Shown: positions 34,324 through 42,930 of the stretch, in pieces
How the letters are laid out: each line of letters starts with the position of its first letter
How positions within the stretch are numbered: position 1 is the first letter of the stretch
Assembly (NCBI GenBank): GCA_002347725.1
Contig: DDXA01000003.1
Location: 62,001 to 126,000, forward strand
DNA from: Actinobacteria bacterium UBA2272
GTDB lineage: Bacteria; Actinomycetota; Coriobacteriia; Anaerosomatales; Anaerosomataceae
DNA length: 64,000 nt
Direction: 5' to 3'
Notes under the pieces: generated by a model
Seen by the model: only the letters and a program-made list of their open reading frames with translations
Databases searched by the model: none
What the model was told of the DNA's origin: nothing
Position numbers and translations under genes: made by a program

Positions 34324-34584
34324 GTGTCGAACGCCGCTCAAGGACTGGTCATGGATGTTCGCGGGGTGACCCCCGCGATGCGGCGTCCGCTCGTGTTCGC
34401 CGTGGTCGATCGCATGCTCGAGATCGACTGTGCGGACAGCATCGTCGTCATCTGCGAGCACGATCCGTCGGGCCTCGGCTATCAGCTCGACCTGCGTCGG
34501 GAGACGCGTGGCCACTTCGAGTTCGACTGTGACCAGCGTATCGACGGCACATGGGTCGCGCTCATCAGGCGCCGGATCTTCTAG
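34324..34584 (+). CDS. DUF2249 domain protein
   Basis: The GTG at 34324 follows ACAGGAGT. The 86-residue protein has the DUF2249 layout: MDVRGVTPAMRRPLVFAVVD, then VVICEHDPSGLGYQLDL, and the end GTWVALIRRRIF. DUF2249 proteins are small cytosolic TusA-like folds of unknown biochemical role, often found near nitric-oxide, hemerythrin or respiratory genes. Here it lies divergent from the hydrogenase operon and overlaps the end of the convergent HAD gene by 4 bp. No catalytic role can be assigned. Confidence 0.8.
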   Translation: MSNAAQGLVMDVRGVTPAMRRPLVFAVVDRMLEIDCADSIVVICEHDPSGLGYQLDLRRETRGHFEFDCDQRIDGTWVALIRRRIF

Positions 34585-35276
34585 AGCAGGCGTGGCAGGA
34601 GCTCCGCGAGCCCCTCGAGGTCGCCGACCACATCGGCAGCCACACCCGGACGGGTGCCCACGTAGTACGTTCGCATCCCGATGTCTGCCGCCGCCATGTC
34701 CAGGACATGGTCGTCACCGACCATGAGACACTCCGTCGGCGCCACATCCAGGATATCGGCTATCTGACGGTAGTACTCGGGATGTGGCTTGCATGCGGTC
34801 ATCTCCTCGTACGTTGTGACGAGGTCGAACTCCACGTCGGCGAGCCCCGCCCAGGCGATACGGTGGTCGACTGCCGCCCGCGGGAAGATGGGGTTGGTGG
34901 CGATGGCGACGCGTAGTCCGAGGTCGTGTGCGGTCGTGACCGCAGTGTGAGATCCCCGAGCGGGACGGGCGGTGTCGGCGAGTGTGGGGAACACGTCGCG
35001 GTAGAAGTCCTCGAAGACACCCCAGTGCTCGCCGAGATCGATCCCCGTGTGCCGGGCGAATGCGGCAAAGAACACCTCGCGGTTGGTGGCGCCCGAACGG
35101 TGCTCCATCATGCTGCGCGTCGCAGCGTGGAGGGCGGACATCACGCTGCCGGGGCCGCTTGCGTGACCGGCCAGAGGCGCTGCGGCCGATTCGAGCGCCG
35201 CGAAGTACCGCTCGAGAAAAGCGTTGAGATCGAGATCGAGCAGCGTGCCGTCTAGATCGAACAGGATCGCGCGCAC
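34581..35276 (-). CDS. HAD-superfamily hydrolase
   Basis: The GTG at 35276 (GGGAGG upstream) gives a 231-residue protein starting directly with motif I, VRAILFDLDGTLLDLDLNAF (nucleophile Asp7, acid Asp9). Motif II lies in VAIATNPIFP, motif III at the lysine of TACKPHPEYYRQI, and motif IV in CLMVGDDHVLDMAAADIGM. A helical cap (about 15-85) follows motif I, as in C1-type phosphatases such as phosphoglycolate phosphatase relatives. The substrate is unknown. It is a stand-alone minus-strand gene. Confidence 0.88.
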   Translation of the reverse strand: MRAILFDLDGTLLDLDLNAFLERYFAALESAAAPLAGHASGPGSVMSALHAATRSMMEHRSGATNREVFFAAFARHTGIDLGEHWGVFEDFYRDVFPTLADTARPARGSHTAVTTAHDLGLRVAIATNPIFPRAAVDHRIAWAGLADVEFDLVTTYEEMTACKPHPEYYRQIADILDVAPTECLMVGDDHVLDMAAADIGMRTYYVGTRPGVAADVVGDLEGLAELLPRLL

Positions 35277-35356
35277 GGGCGGCCTCCCACCTCTCGGGCC
35301 GGGACTGCCGAATGATAGCACGCGTCTGCCGTTCACCGATTGGCCGCCACACGCTG

Positions 35357-35416
35357 TTGACCCACCGATACCGGTACGGGTATCCTTGCCCAGTGTGTGC
35401 GATACCCCCTGGGGTA
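35357..35416 (+). promoter_or_regulatory. Promoter with two palindromic operator-like sites
   Basis: TTGACC (35357-35362) and TATCCT (35381-35386) are 18 bp apart. GATACC-GGTACG-GGTATC (35367-35384) overlaps the spacer and -10. A second palindrome, TACCCC-CT-GGGGTA (35403-35416), lies just after the predicted start. The second resembles G-tract repeats bound by CsoR/RcnR/CstR-family repressors. Confidence 0.5.
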
Positions 35417-35446
35417 CCCGATGGCGAGCATGAAGGAGCGGGATAG

Positions 35447-38400
35447 ATGTCAGCGGTCAGTGTACGTGTGGAGTCGGCCCTGAAGTCGATCGTCGGTGAC
35501 GATCGAGTGCGGACCGATCGGGTTGAGCGCACGTTGTACTCCTTTGACATCGGAGCGCTCCCAAAGCTGGTCAAGCCGCTCATGCCGACCGGGATCGCCG
35601 GGGCGGTCGTCCGTCCTCGCCACGAGGCCGACGTCGTTGCGCTTGTGGAGTTGGCCGCGGAAGAGGGCCTCAAGATCGTTGCGCGCGGCATGTCCACATC
35701 GGGCTACGGCGGTGTCCTTCCGCTGCCCGGAGCCGTGGTGATCGATATGTCGGCGATGGGCCGCGTGATCACGATCGACGAGACGGCGATGACCGCCCGC
35801 GTCGAAGGCGGAACGCTGTGGGAGCCGCTCCAGAAGAAGCTGAACGCCCGGAAGCTGGACCTCCGTCTCTACCCCTCGTCGCTGCCCTCCTCCACTGTCG
35901 CCGGCTGGCTCGCCCAGGGCGGAGCCGGCTTCGGCAGCTACGAGCACGGCCTGTTCAAGGAGAACGTCGCTGGTGCGCGCGTCGTTCTGCCGACGGGCGA
36001 GGTCCGTGAGTTCGACGGAGAGGGGCTGGAGCGTCTGATCGCTGACGCCGAGGGCATCACCGGCATCATCACCGAGGTGACGATCGGGCTCCGCCCGCTC
36101 GAGGCTGAGGTGCACCGCGTGATCGCCTTCCCGACGGCGGCGGCCCTGAGTTCCGCGCTCGCTGCGGTCTCCGTGCAGCGTCTTCCCATCTGGTCTATCA
36201 CCTTCCTCAACCCCGAGTCGGTACGCCTCAAGAGGACCCTCCCGCATCGGCACGGTCACCCGTACGAGATGGAGCATGCGCACTTCGAGCCGGAACTGCC
36301 CGAGGCGTACCTCGCCGTGATCGCGTACCCGGAGTCCCGGCGACCGGCGGTCGACGCAGCGCTCGCTGCGATCCGCGATGCCAACGGCGGGAGCGAACTC
36401 GACTCGGCCATCGCCGAACACGAGTGGGAGCAGCGTTTTGCGCCCATGCGCCTCAAGCGTGTGGGTCCGTCGATCGTGCCGACCGAGGTGATCGTTCCGC
36501 TCGGGGAACTCGAGGCGGTGCTGGCTGAGATCGACGCGAAGCTCAAGCAGCCGTTCGTACTGGAGGGGATGCTCGGCCGCGGCGACAAGGTCGTGCTGCT
36601 CGGCTTCATCCCGCACGACGAGCGGACTCTCGCATTCAACCTCGCATTCGCTCTATCACTCGTCGTCATCGCGATCGCCAAGAAGCATCGCGGCGGCGCG
36701 TACTCGACGGGTCTGTACTTCCGCCAGGAGGCCCGCAACGTGCTCGGGGTCGAGAAGTACGCGGCACTCGAGGCATTCAAGCGCGAACAGGATCCGCGCA
36801 ACATCATGAATCCCAAGAAGATCCTCGGCACCGGTGCCATCAACGCGCTCATGGGTCTGGCCGGCGCGATGGAGCCTATCGTGCGGCCGATCGCGAATGC
36901 CGCCAAGGCGCCGGCGGGTGCCCAGGCGCTCAAGGACCGCCGGGGAGTGCCCGGCGATGTCGCCTACTACGCTTACGCGTGCGCCCAGTGCGGCTACTGC
37001 GTGCCGACGTGTGAGGAGTACAGCGTGCGCGGGTGGATGAGTCACTCGCCACGAGGGAAGTACGCGTACCTCAAGGAAGTCATGGAAGGCCGGGAGAAGA
37101 TCGACCAGCACATGGTGGACACCTTCCTGGTCTGCACCACCTGTGAGGTCTGCAACACGCGCTGCCAGTTGCAGCTCCCGGTTGAGCACTCGTGGATGAC
37201 GATGCGCGGCAGGCTGATCCACGACGAGGGCCGCATGACGTTCCCGCCATTCGAGATGATGGCGGCGTCGCTTCGTGGCGAGCTGAACATCTGGGCGAGC
37301 AAGAAGGAGCACCGGGCCGACTGGGTCCCGGAGCACATCAAACCGAAGCTCGAGGAGACCTCGGACATCCTGTACTTCGCCGGTTGCACGGCGAGCCTCG
37401 TGAACACCGACGTGGCGCAGTCCACGGTCGAACTACTGGATCGTGCGGGCGTGACATTCGGCTACATGGGCACCGACGAGGCGTGCTGCGGGATCCCGAT
37501 GAAGGTCGCGGGGAAGTGGGATGTCTTCGAGGAGATCTACGAGCACAACACATCCGAGGCGCGCAGGCGTGGCGCCAAGACGATCGTCACCTCCTGCCCC
37601 GCGTGTGGTCTCGTGTGGAAGGAGCTCTACGCGCAGCTGGCGGCCGAACGTGGTGACGAGTACGAGTTCGAGGTCAAGCACTACTCGGAGGTCGTCGCTG
37701 AGTCCCTCGCCGAGGGTCTTCTGGAATTCGATCATCCGGTACACAAACGCCTCACGTTCCACGACTCGTGCCACATGGGTCGCGCGCAGGGCAACTACGA
37801 GCCGCCGCGCGACATGATCAAGGCTATTCCGGGCGTGGAGTTCGTCGAGATGGAGCATAACCGCGAGGACGGCCTGTGCTGCGGTTCGGTCCTGACCCTC
37901 ATCGGCGAGACGCCCGTGGCGCCTGAACTCGGCAAGATGCGGCTTGATGAAGCGGTCGACATCGGCGCCGATGCGGTGGTGGCGCTGTGCCCCTGTTGTC
38001 AGGTGCAGTTGCGAGATTCGATCGACAAGAAGGACATTCCCGTCGAGGTGATCGACCTCGCGCACCTGGCGATGGACGGCCTTGGCATCGCCCACGAGGA
38101 TCCCACCCCGTACGCGAAGGAGATGTGGGGCTACTTCGAGAAGTTCATCTGGCTCATGAAACCCGAGTCGATCACGAGCATCATGGTGGCGCTCCTGCCG
38201 GACATGATGAGGGCGATGCCGGCGGGTATGGTGCCGATGATGAAGGCCGCGCGCCGGATCCCGGGCGGGTTGGCGATGATGGGCAAGATGATGCCGGCCA
38301 TGATGCCGAAGATGATGCCAGCCATGATGCCGAAGGTGATGCCGGCCATGCTCACCGAGGTTTCCAGGCGCGTGGGTCCTCTTCCCGAGGACATGGAAGA

Positions 38401-38578
38401 ACTCATGCCGGACCTGTTGCCGCAGACGATGGATGCGCTGCTGCCGAACATGCTGCCGCTCATCATGGACGACTTCGTGCCGCAGATGCTCCAGTACATC
38501 CGGACGTGTCTCGGCAAGGAGGATGACGAGGCCGCGCTGGCGCGTTGCCGGGAGATCGGCGGCGGATCGGCCGCCTGA
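35447..38578 (+). CDS. FAD-linked oxidase / Fe-S (GlcD-GlpC type) fusion oxidoreductase with Met-rich tail
   Basis: The 1043-residue protein is a fusion. An FAD_binding_4 domain and FAD-oxidase C domain (about 40-470) carry GMSTSGYGGVLPLPGAVVID and GAGFGSYEHGLFKENVAGA. Two 4Fe-4S motifs follow, CAQCGYCVPTCEEY and CTTCEVCNTRCQLQLP. Two CCG domains come next: FAGCTASL/CCGIPMK/CPACG and HDSCHMGR/CCGSV/CPCC. This is the layout of membrane-associated D-lactate, glycolate or similar 2-hydroxyacid dehydrogenases that feed quinones. The last 110 residues are methionine- and proline-rich with MMPAMMPK repeats, of unknown role. AAGGAG precedes the ATG. The substrate is not determined. Confidence 0.87.
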   Translation: MSAVSVRVESALKSIVGDDRVRTDRVERTLYSFDIGALPKLVKPLMPTGIAGAVVRPRHEADVVALVELAAEEGLKIVARGMSTSGYGGVLPLPGAVVIDMSAMGRVITIDETAMTARVEGGTLWEPLQKKLNARKLDLRLYPSSLPSSTVAGWLAQGGAGFGSYEHGLFKENVAGARVVLPTGEVREFDGEGLERLIADAEGITGIITEVTIGLRPLEAEVHRVIAFPTAAALSSALAAVSVQRLPIWSITFLNPESVRLKRTLPHRHGHPYEMEHAHFEPELPEAYLAVIAYPESRRPAVDAALAAIRDANGGSELDSAIAEHEWEQRFAPMRLKRVGPSIVPTEVIVPLGELEAVLAEIDAKLKQPFVLEGMLGRGDKVVLLGFIPHDERTLAFNLAFALSLVVIAIAKKHRGGAYSTGLYFRQEARNVLGVEKYAALEAFKREQDPRNIMNPKKILGTGAINALMGLAGAMEPIVRPIANAAKAPAGAQALKDRRGVPGDVAYYAYACAQCGYCVPTCEEYSVRGWMSHSPRGKYAYLKEVMEGREKIDQHMVDTFLVCTTCEVCNTRCQLQLPVEHSWMTMRGRLIHDEGRMTFPPFEMMAASLRGELNIWASKKEHRADWVPEHIKPKLEETSDILYFAGCTASLVNTDVAQSTVELLDRAGVTFGYMGTDEACCGIPMKVAGKWDVFEEIYEHNTSEARRRGAKTIVTSCPACGLVWKELYAQLAAERGDEYEFEVKHYSEVVAESLAEGLLEFDHPVHKRLTFHDSCHMGRAQGNYEPPRDMIKAIPGVEFVEMEHNREDGLCCGSVLTLIGETPVAPELGKMRLDEAVDIGADAVVALCPCCQVQLRDSIDKKDIPVEVIDLAHLAMDGLGIAHEDPTPYAKEMWGYFEKFIWLMKPESITSIMVALLPDMMRAMPAGMVPMMKAARRIPGGLAMMGKMMPAMMPKMMPAMMPKVMPAMLTEVSRRVGPLPEDMEELMPDLLPQTMDALLPNMLPLIMDDFVPQMLQYIRTCLGKEDDEAALARCREIGGGSAA
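38288..38350 (+). repeat. 24-bp tandem repeat encoding Met-Met-Pro-Ala-Met-Met-Pro-Lys
   Basis: Two full copies (38288-38311, 38312-38335) and one partial copy (38336-38350) differ at only a few bases. They lie inside the tail of the FAD/Fe-S protein and are in frame, so copy-number changes would keep the frame. Confidence 0.8.
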
Positions 38579-38607
38579 CAGAGGGCCGTTGACAGTGCGA
38601 ATTCCCT

Positions 38608-38640
38608 GAAGGGCCGCGGCATGGACTGCCACGGTCCTTC
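38608..38640 (+). terminator. Terminator-like hairpin after the FAD/Fe-S oxidoreductase
   Basis: A 14-bp stem with one mismatch and one G-U pair (38608-38621 with 38627-38640) closes the loop TGGAC, 29 bp after the stop, followed by ATGTTTCACTT. Confidence 0.7.
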
Positions 38641-38649
38641 ATGTTTCAC

Positions 38650-38678
38650 TTGACTCGTCACCGCCGCCGACCGATAAG
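38650..38678 (+). promoter_or_regulatory. Promoter placing the transcript start at the regulator's ATG
   Basis: TTGACT (38650-38655) and GATAAG (38673-38678) are 17 bp apart. The -10 ends 6 bp before the ATG at 38685, and no Shine-Dalgarno sequence lies between, so the mRNA is probably leaderless. Confidence 0.5.
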
Positions 38679-38684
38679 CGAATC

Positions 38685-39380
38685 ATGTCGACTCTGTCGC
38701 AGGAACGGATCATAGAGCAGCTTCGCGCGTTTCCGATGTTTGCCGAGGTGCCGAATGAGGACCTCGCGACGCTCGCGGAGATGGTCACCTACCGCGAGTT
38801 CCCCCGCGGTACCTTCATCCTGACTCAGAACGACCGTGGGTCGATCATGTACATGCTCATCTCGGGCCGGGTCAAGGTCTCGTTGGCGTCACCCGAGGGC
38901 AAGGAACTCGCGCTCAGCTACCTCGAGGCCCCGGCGCACTTCGGGGAGATGAGCGCGACTGACGCCGGACTGCGTTCGGCCGACGTCATCGCCACCACCG
39001 ATGTCGAGGTGCTCGGGCTCGAGTCGAAGGATCTTACCTCGGCGATCGCCTCACAGCCGCAGCTCGCGATCACGCTGATCACCGCGTTGTCCCGTCGGGT
39101 TCGCGATCTGATCGGGCGGCTCGAGGACATGGCGTTCCATGACGCGACGCACCGGGTGATGCGCGTCTTGCTCAACGTTGCGACCGCATCGTACGAGGCC
39201 CGCGGCGTTCCGGTCATCGAGGGACTGACGCACTATGAGATCGCCACGCTCGCGGGTACCTCGCGGGAGACTGCGAGTCGCGTCATCTCCAACCTTGGCA
39301 AGGATGGCGTCGTCGCGACTCGTGGCCGCAAGATCGTGGTCGACCTGTTCGCTTTGCGGGATCTGGTCGAACAGGCGTAG
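38685..39380 (+). CDS. Crp/Fnr-family transcriptional regulator
   Basis: The 231-residue protein has a cyclic-nucleotide-like sensor domain (about 15-135; FPRGTFILTQNDRGSIMYML, SGRVKVSLASPEGKELAL, HFGEMSATDAGLRSADV), a long dimer helix and a C-terminal winged helix-turn-helix. The recognition region is THYEIATLAGTSRETASRVI. The N-terminal cysteines of oxygen-sensing FNR are absent, so it is a Crp-like or other effector-sensing member. Its place among redox genes suggests control of energy metabolism, but the targets are unknown. Confidence 0.93.
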   Translation: MSTLSQERIIEQLRAFPMFAEVPNEDLATLAEMVTYREFPRGTFILTQNDRGSIMYMLISGRVKVSLASPEGKELALSYLEAPAHFGEMSATDAGLRSADVIATTDVEVLGLESKDLTSAIASQPQLAITLITALSRRVRDLIGRLEDMAFHDATHRVMRVLLNVATASYEARGVPVIEGLTHYEIATLAGTSRETASRVISNLGKDGVVATRGRKIVVDLFALRDLVEQA

Positions 39381-39450
39381 CTATCGGGTGGCGGCGCTCT
39401 CGGTGTGGGTATCTACATGCGAAACACACCGATTCGGGCAGGAGGCGTCC

Positions 39451-39678
39451 ATGAAAGAGTTCACACTCGACGATCTCAAGCAGTTCGACGGGCAGGAGGG
39501 CCGCGCGGCATACGTCGCGTACGAAGGCGCGGTATACGATGTGTCCGGGAGCGACATGTGGTCCGACGGCGACCACGAAGGCATGCATCAGGCCGGTGCA
39601 GACCTGACCGCGGCGCACGACGATGCGCCGCACGATGTCCACATCGTCGATTTTCCCAAGGTCGGAGTGCTCGTCTAG
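39451..39678 (+). CDS. Small cytochrome-b5-like heme-binding domain protein
   Basis: The ATG at 39451 follows GCAGGAGGC. The 75-residue protein begins MKEFTLDDLKQFDGQEG and continues AYVAYEGAVYDVSGSDMW, the opening of the cytochrome-b5-like fold. Candidate axial histidines are in GDHEGMHQAGADLTAAHDDA. Such stand-alone domains are common in anaerobes and have no assigned partner. It starts 70 bp after the Crp/Fnr gene and overlaps the convergent methyltransferase gene by 4 bp. Confidence 0.85.
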   Translation: MKEFTLDDLKQFDGQEGRAAYVAYEGAVYDVSGSDMWSDGDHEGMHQAGADLTAAHDDAPHDVHIVDFPKVGVLV

Positions 39679-40979
39679 CCTAGTTCCAGTAGCGCGATCG
39701 TCTCGATATGGTAGGTCTGCGGGAACAGGTCGACCGGCGCGAAGCGCGCGCCAACGTATCCTGCTGCGGTGAGTCGTTTCACATCCCGCGCGAGGGTTGC
39801 AGGGTCACAGGATACGTATACGATTCGATCGATGCGGGCGCTCTCGAGCGCCCGCATCGCGCTGTCTGCGAGCCCCGAGCGCGGAGGGTCGATCAGCGCC
39901 GCGTCGAGGTGGCCGAGTTCGGCAAGCGCATGCGCAGCGTCGCCGGGTACGATGTCGGCCCACAGTCCCGCCCGTTCGAGATTCCTGCGCAGGTCAGCCA
40001 GGGCGTGGCGCGAGCCCTCTACGGCGACGACCTCTCCGGCGGCTCGGACGATCGGCAGTGTGAACGTCCCCGCACCTGAGTACAGGTCGCCGACCCGCAT
40101 CGTTCCGTCGGCGGCCAGCATCTCGAGTGCCCGGGCACGTAGCCGACTCGCTGCGGCCGTGTTGACCTGGAAGAATGAGGGCGCCGACACGAGATAGCGG
40201 TCACCGTCGATCTTCTCGGACCATGCACCCCGGCCGGCCAGGACTTCGACTTGCGAGATGTCGCGACGCTCCAGCGCACCACGGAAGACGACCCGCGTGA
40301 CTGTGGCTGCGCCGGTCGACTCGGCCACCACGCGGGCAACGGCCGCTCGCGGGAACGGACCGGGTCCGGTCCAGAGGTCCACGGAGACTTCTCCGGTCGA
40401 GGAGACGCGCAGGGCGACGCGCTGGATATCGAGCGCTCCCCGCGACGCGACGAAGCGTAGAGCGCCTGAGAGCGCCTTCGGCAGGCGTCGCGAGCGGGGA
40501 GGAAGGAGCCGGCACTCATCGATCGGCAGGACGTCGGAGCTCCCTGCACGCATGAAGCCGAAGACCGGCCCACGCGGGCCCGTGCCGACCGAGAGCTCGA
40601 TCTTGTTGCGGTAGCCGTAGACATCTGGTGAGGGGATGACCGGCTCGACATCGGGCTCGGCGATGCCGCCGATCCGCCGCAGGTTCTCCGCCACGCTGGA
40701 GTGCTTGGCATCCAGCTGTCGCTCGTAGGAGACGTGCTGCCACTGGCACCCGCCGCAGGTGCCGAAGTAGGGGCACTCGGGCTCCACGCGATCGGCGGAG
40801 GGCACGTGGAGCGTGAGAAGTTCGCCCCGCGCCCACCGGTCGTGCGACTCGGTGACCTGGATGGTCGCGTCATCGCCCGGGCATGCCAGCCGGACGAAGA
40901 CCGCCCGCCCGTCTTCGAGCCGGGCCACGCCGTCGCCGCCGTGTGCTAGGCTCTGTATGGTCACGCGTGCATGCTCCAC
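39675..40979 (-). CDS. 23S rRNA (uracil-C5)-methyltransferase, RlmD/TrmA family
   Basis: This 434-residue SAM-dependent enzyme starts at GTG 40979. A TRAM domain (about 3-55, IQSLAHGGDGVARLEDGRAV) comes first. The iron-sulfur motif follows (CPYFGTCGGCQWQHV). The catalytic domain shows FFQVNTAAASRL, the SAM-binding DLYSGAGTFTLPIV, and the catalytic cysteine in RIVYVSCDPATLARDV. It methylates C5 of a uridine in 23S rRNA, or in tRNA for some family members. Target specificity is not certain from sequence. Confidence 0.92.
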   Translation of the reverse strand: MEHARVTIQSLAHGGDGVARLEDGRAVFVRLACPGDDATIQVTESHDRWARGELLTLHVPSADRVEPECPYFGTCGGCQWQHVSYERQLDAKHSSVAENLRRIGGIAEPDVEPVIPSPDVYGYRNKIELSVGTGPRGPVFGFMRAGSSDVLPIDECRLLPPRSRRLPKALSGALRFVASRGALDIQRVALRVSSTGEVSVDLWTGPGPFPRAAVARVVAESTGAATVTRVVFRGALERRDISQVEVLAGRGAWSEKIDGDRYLVSAPSFFQVNTAAASRLRARALEMLAADGTMRVGDLYSGAGTFTLPIVRAAGEVVAVEGSRHALADLRRNLERAGLWADIVPGDAAHALAELGHLDAALIDPPRSGLADSAMRALESARIDRIVYVSCDPATLARDVKRLTAAGYVGARFAPVDLFPQTYHIETIALLELG

Positions 40980-41134
40980 GATCGGTCCTCTCTATGGTTC
41001 GCAGCCATCATAGCGGCCGCGGCTGCCAGGTGCTTTACTGAGTGGGTACAGGTACCGGGTCGGCGCTTCTCGTGGCGCCGGGTCGTCGTTGAGTCTTGAG
41101 TGGCCGACGTGGCCGGGCGGGGAGGTCGTGTAGG

Positions 41135-42862
41135 GTGGCTGAAACACGGGTTCTGATCGTTCACGACGATGCGGCCTTTGTCGAGCGGGTGCGCGTGGCT
41201 CTTGCCGCCGTGATGCCCGGGGTGGAGACACTGGGCGCCGTGTCGGGTCCGCGCGCACTCGGCATCGCGAAGCAGACCCGTCCCGGAGCGGTTCTCGTGG
41301 ACGGCGATCTGGTGGGCATGGACGGGTATTCGTTCACCACAGAGATGAAGGCGGACGAAGACCTCGCCGACATCCCCGTCCTCATCGTCGTCGCCGATCC
41401 GACGGAGGCCAGTGCTCTCAAGGCACGACAGGCGGGCGCGGCGGCACATCTGTCGGCAGCGACCGATGTGGAGGCGCTGGCGCACAAGCTTGCCGGAGCG
41501 ATGTCGGCAACAGTAGACGGCCCGGGGTCACCGGCAGCGGTCGATCCCGGGAGTCCGGCGTCATTCGTGCCGGCCGCGCCGGCGCCGGAGTCGGTTCCGG
41601 CCCCCCCTCCCGTGCCGGGAGACTACGGTGCCCCCCGGCCCGCGCCGGTAGACGACACGTCGCCGCAGCCGATGGCGGCCAGCTATGGCGCCCCACAGGC
41701 GGCGCCCGAGGGTTACGGTGCCGCGCAAGTCGTCATGACGTCTTCGGCCAGCACGCCGGCTGCAAATCCCGGCGCGCCTGCTCCGGGCAGCGATATCCCT
41801 CACATCGACGATCTTCTTCGCATGATGATCGACCTGGGTGGTTCGGACCTGCATATCACCGTCGGCAGTCCTCCAGGCATCCGCCTTCGTGGCGAGATCG
41901 CCGCGGTAGAGAGCGTGAAGGTGCTGACGCCGCGCGACACGCAGGAGATGCTCCTATCGCTGCTCTCCGAAGAGCAGCGGCGTCGTTTCGAGACCGAGCT
42001 CGAGCTCGACTTCGCCTACAGCATCCCGGGTCTGTCCCGGTTCCGCACGAACGTCTTCCAGCAGCGCAACTCGATGGGAGCGGTCTTCCGCGTCATCCCG
42101 CTCAAGATTCCCACGCTCGAGGAGCTCGGTCTTCCGCGGGTCTGCAAGTTCCTGGCGGAGCGGCCGCGAGGGATGGTGCTCGTCACGGGCCCGACGGGGT
42201 CCGGTAAGTCGACCACGCTTGCGGCGATGATCGACCACATCAACTCGACACGGCCGGTCCACATCATCACGATGGAGGACCCGATCGAGTTCATGCACAA
42301 GAACAAGCGCGCGTACGTCAACCAGCGGGAGGTCGGCGAGGATACACACTCGTTCACTGCGGCTCTGAAGCGCGTCTTGAGGCAAGACCCCGACGTCATC
42401 CTCGTCGGTGAGATGCGCGACCTGGAGACCATCTCTGCGGCGCTGACGGCGGCCGAGACGGGTCACCTGGTGCTTGCGACGCTCCACACGACAGGCGGCC
42501 CTGAGACCGTAGACCGCATCATCGACGTGTTCCCGCCCCACCAGCAGCAGCAGGTCCGCATGCAGCTCTCCACGACGCTGGAGGGCGTTCTCTCGCAGAC
42601 GCTACTTCGATCGACCGACGGTCGTAGCCGCGTCATGGCGATGGAGATCATGCTCGGCATCCCGGCCATCGGCAACCTCATCCGTGAGGGTAAGACCCAT
42701 CAGATGGCCACGATCATCCAGGGCGGCGCATCGATGGGTATGCAGACACTCGATCAGCACCTGAAGTCGCTACTCCAGGCCGGCAAGGTCACCTATGAAG
42801 AGGCCATGCAGAAGGCCAAGGAGCCGCGTGAACTCGCGCAGATGCTCGGCCGCAAGATCTGA
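41135..42862 (+). CDS. Pseudo-receiver domain fused to PilT-type retraction ATPase
   Basis: The GTG at 41135 gives 575 residues. Residues 4-115 form a receiver-like domain with Asp11-Asp12 and Asp56 (LVDGDLVGMDG), but the Thr and Lys that complete the phosphorylation site are replaced (LIVVADP, AAAHLSAAT). A Pro/Ala/Gly-rich linker (about 125-225) follows. The PilT part has GGSDLHITVGSPPGIRLRG, Walker A GPTGSGKST at 352-360, the Asp box ITMEDPIEF, Walker B DPDVILVGEMRD at 418 and the His box LATLHTTG. PilT powers type IV pilus retraction. No other pilus gene is nearby. Confidence 0.92.
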   Translation: MAETRVLIVHDDAAFVERVRVALAAVMPGVETLGAVSGPRALGIAKQTRPGAVLVDGDLVGMDGYSFTTEMKADEDLADIPVLIVVADPTEASALKARQAGAAAHLSAATDVEALAHKLAGAMSATVDGPGSPAAVDPGSPASFVPAAPAPESVPAPPPVPGDYGAPRPAPVDDTSPQPMAASYGAPQAAPEGYGAAQVVMTSSASTPAANPGAPAPGSDIPHIDDLLRMMIDLGGSDLHITVGSPPGIRLRGEIAAVESVKVLTPRDTQEMLLSLLSEEQRRRFETELELDFAYSIPGLSRFRTNVFQQRNSMGAVFRVIPLKIPTLEELGLPRVCKFLAERPRGMVLVTGPTGSGKSTTLAAMIDHINSTRPVHIITMEDPIEFMHKNKRAYVNQREVGEDTHSFTAALKRVLRQDPDVILVGEMRDLETISAALTAAETGHLVLATLHTTGGPETVDRIIDVFPPHQQQQVRMQLSTTLEGVLSQTLLRSTDGRSRVMAMEIMLGIPAIGNLIREGKTHQMATIIQGGASMGMQTLDQHLKSLLQAGKVTYEEAMQKAKEPRELAQMLGRKI

Positions 42863-42930
42863 CCCGGCGCGGGCGTTCGGACCTGCCGGGCGGGGCTTTC
42901 GGGCCTCGCCCGAGTCGTGAGGAGGCACGT

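Noticed and set aside
38288..38350. Tandem repeat considered as a CRISPR-like or minisatellite array
   Set aside because: It has no spacers, is in frame and encodes part of a protein, so it is listed only as a coding repeat.
37433..38632. 399-codon minus-strand open frame over the FAD/Fe-S gene
   Set aside because: Its His/Arg repeats simply mirror the ATG/CCG repeats of the sense strand.
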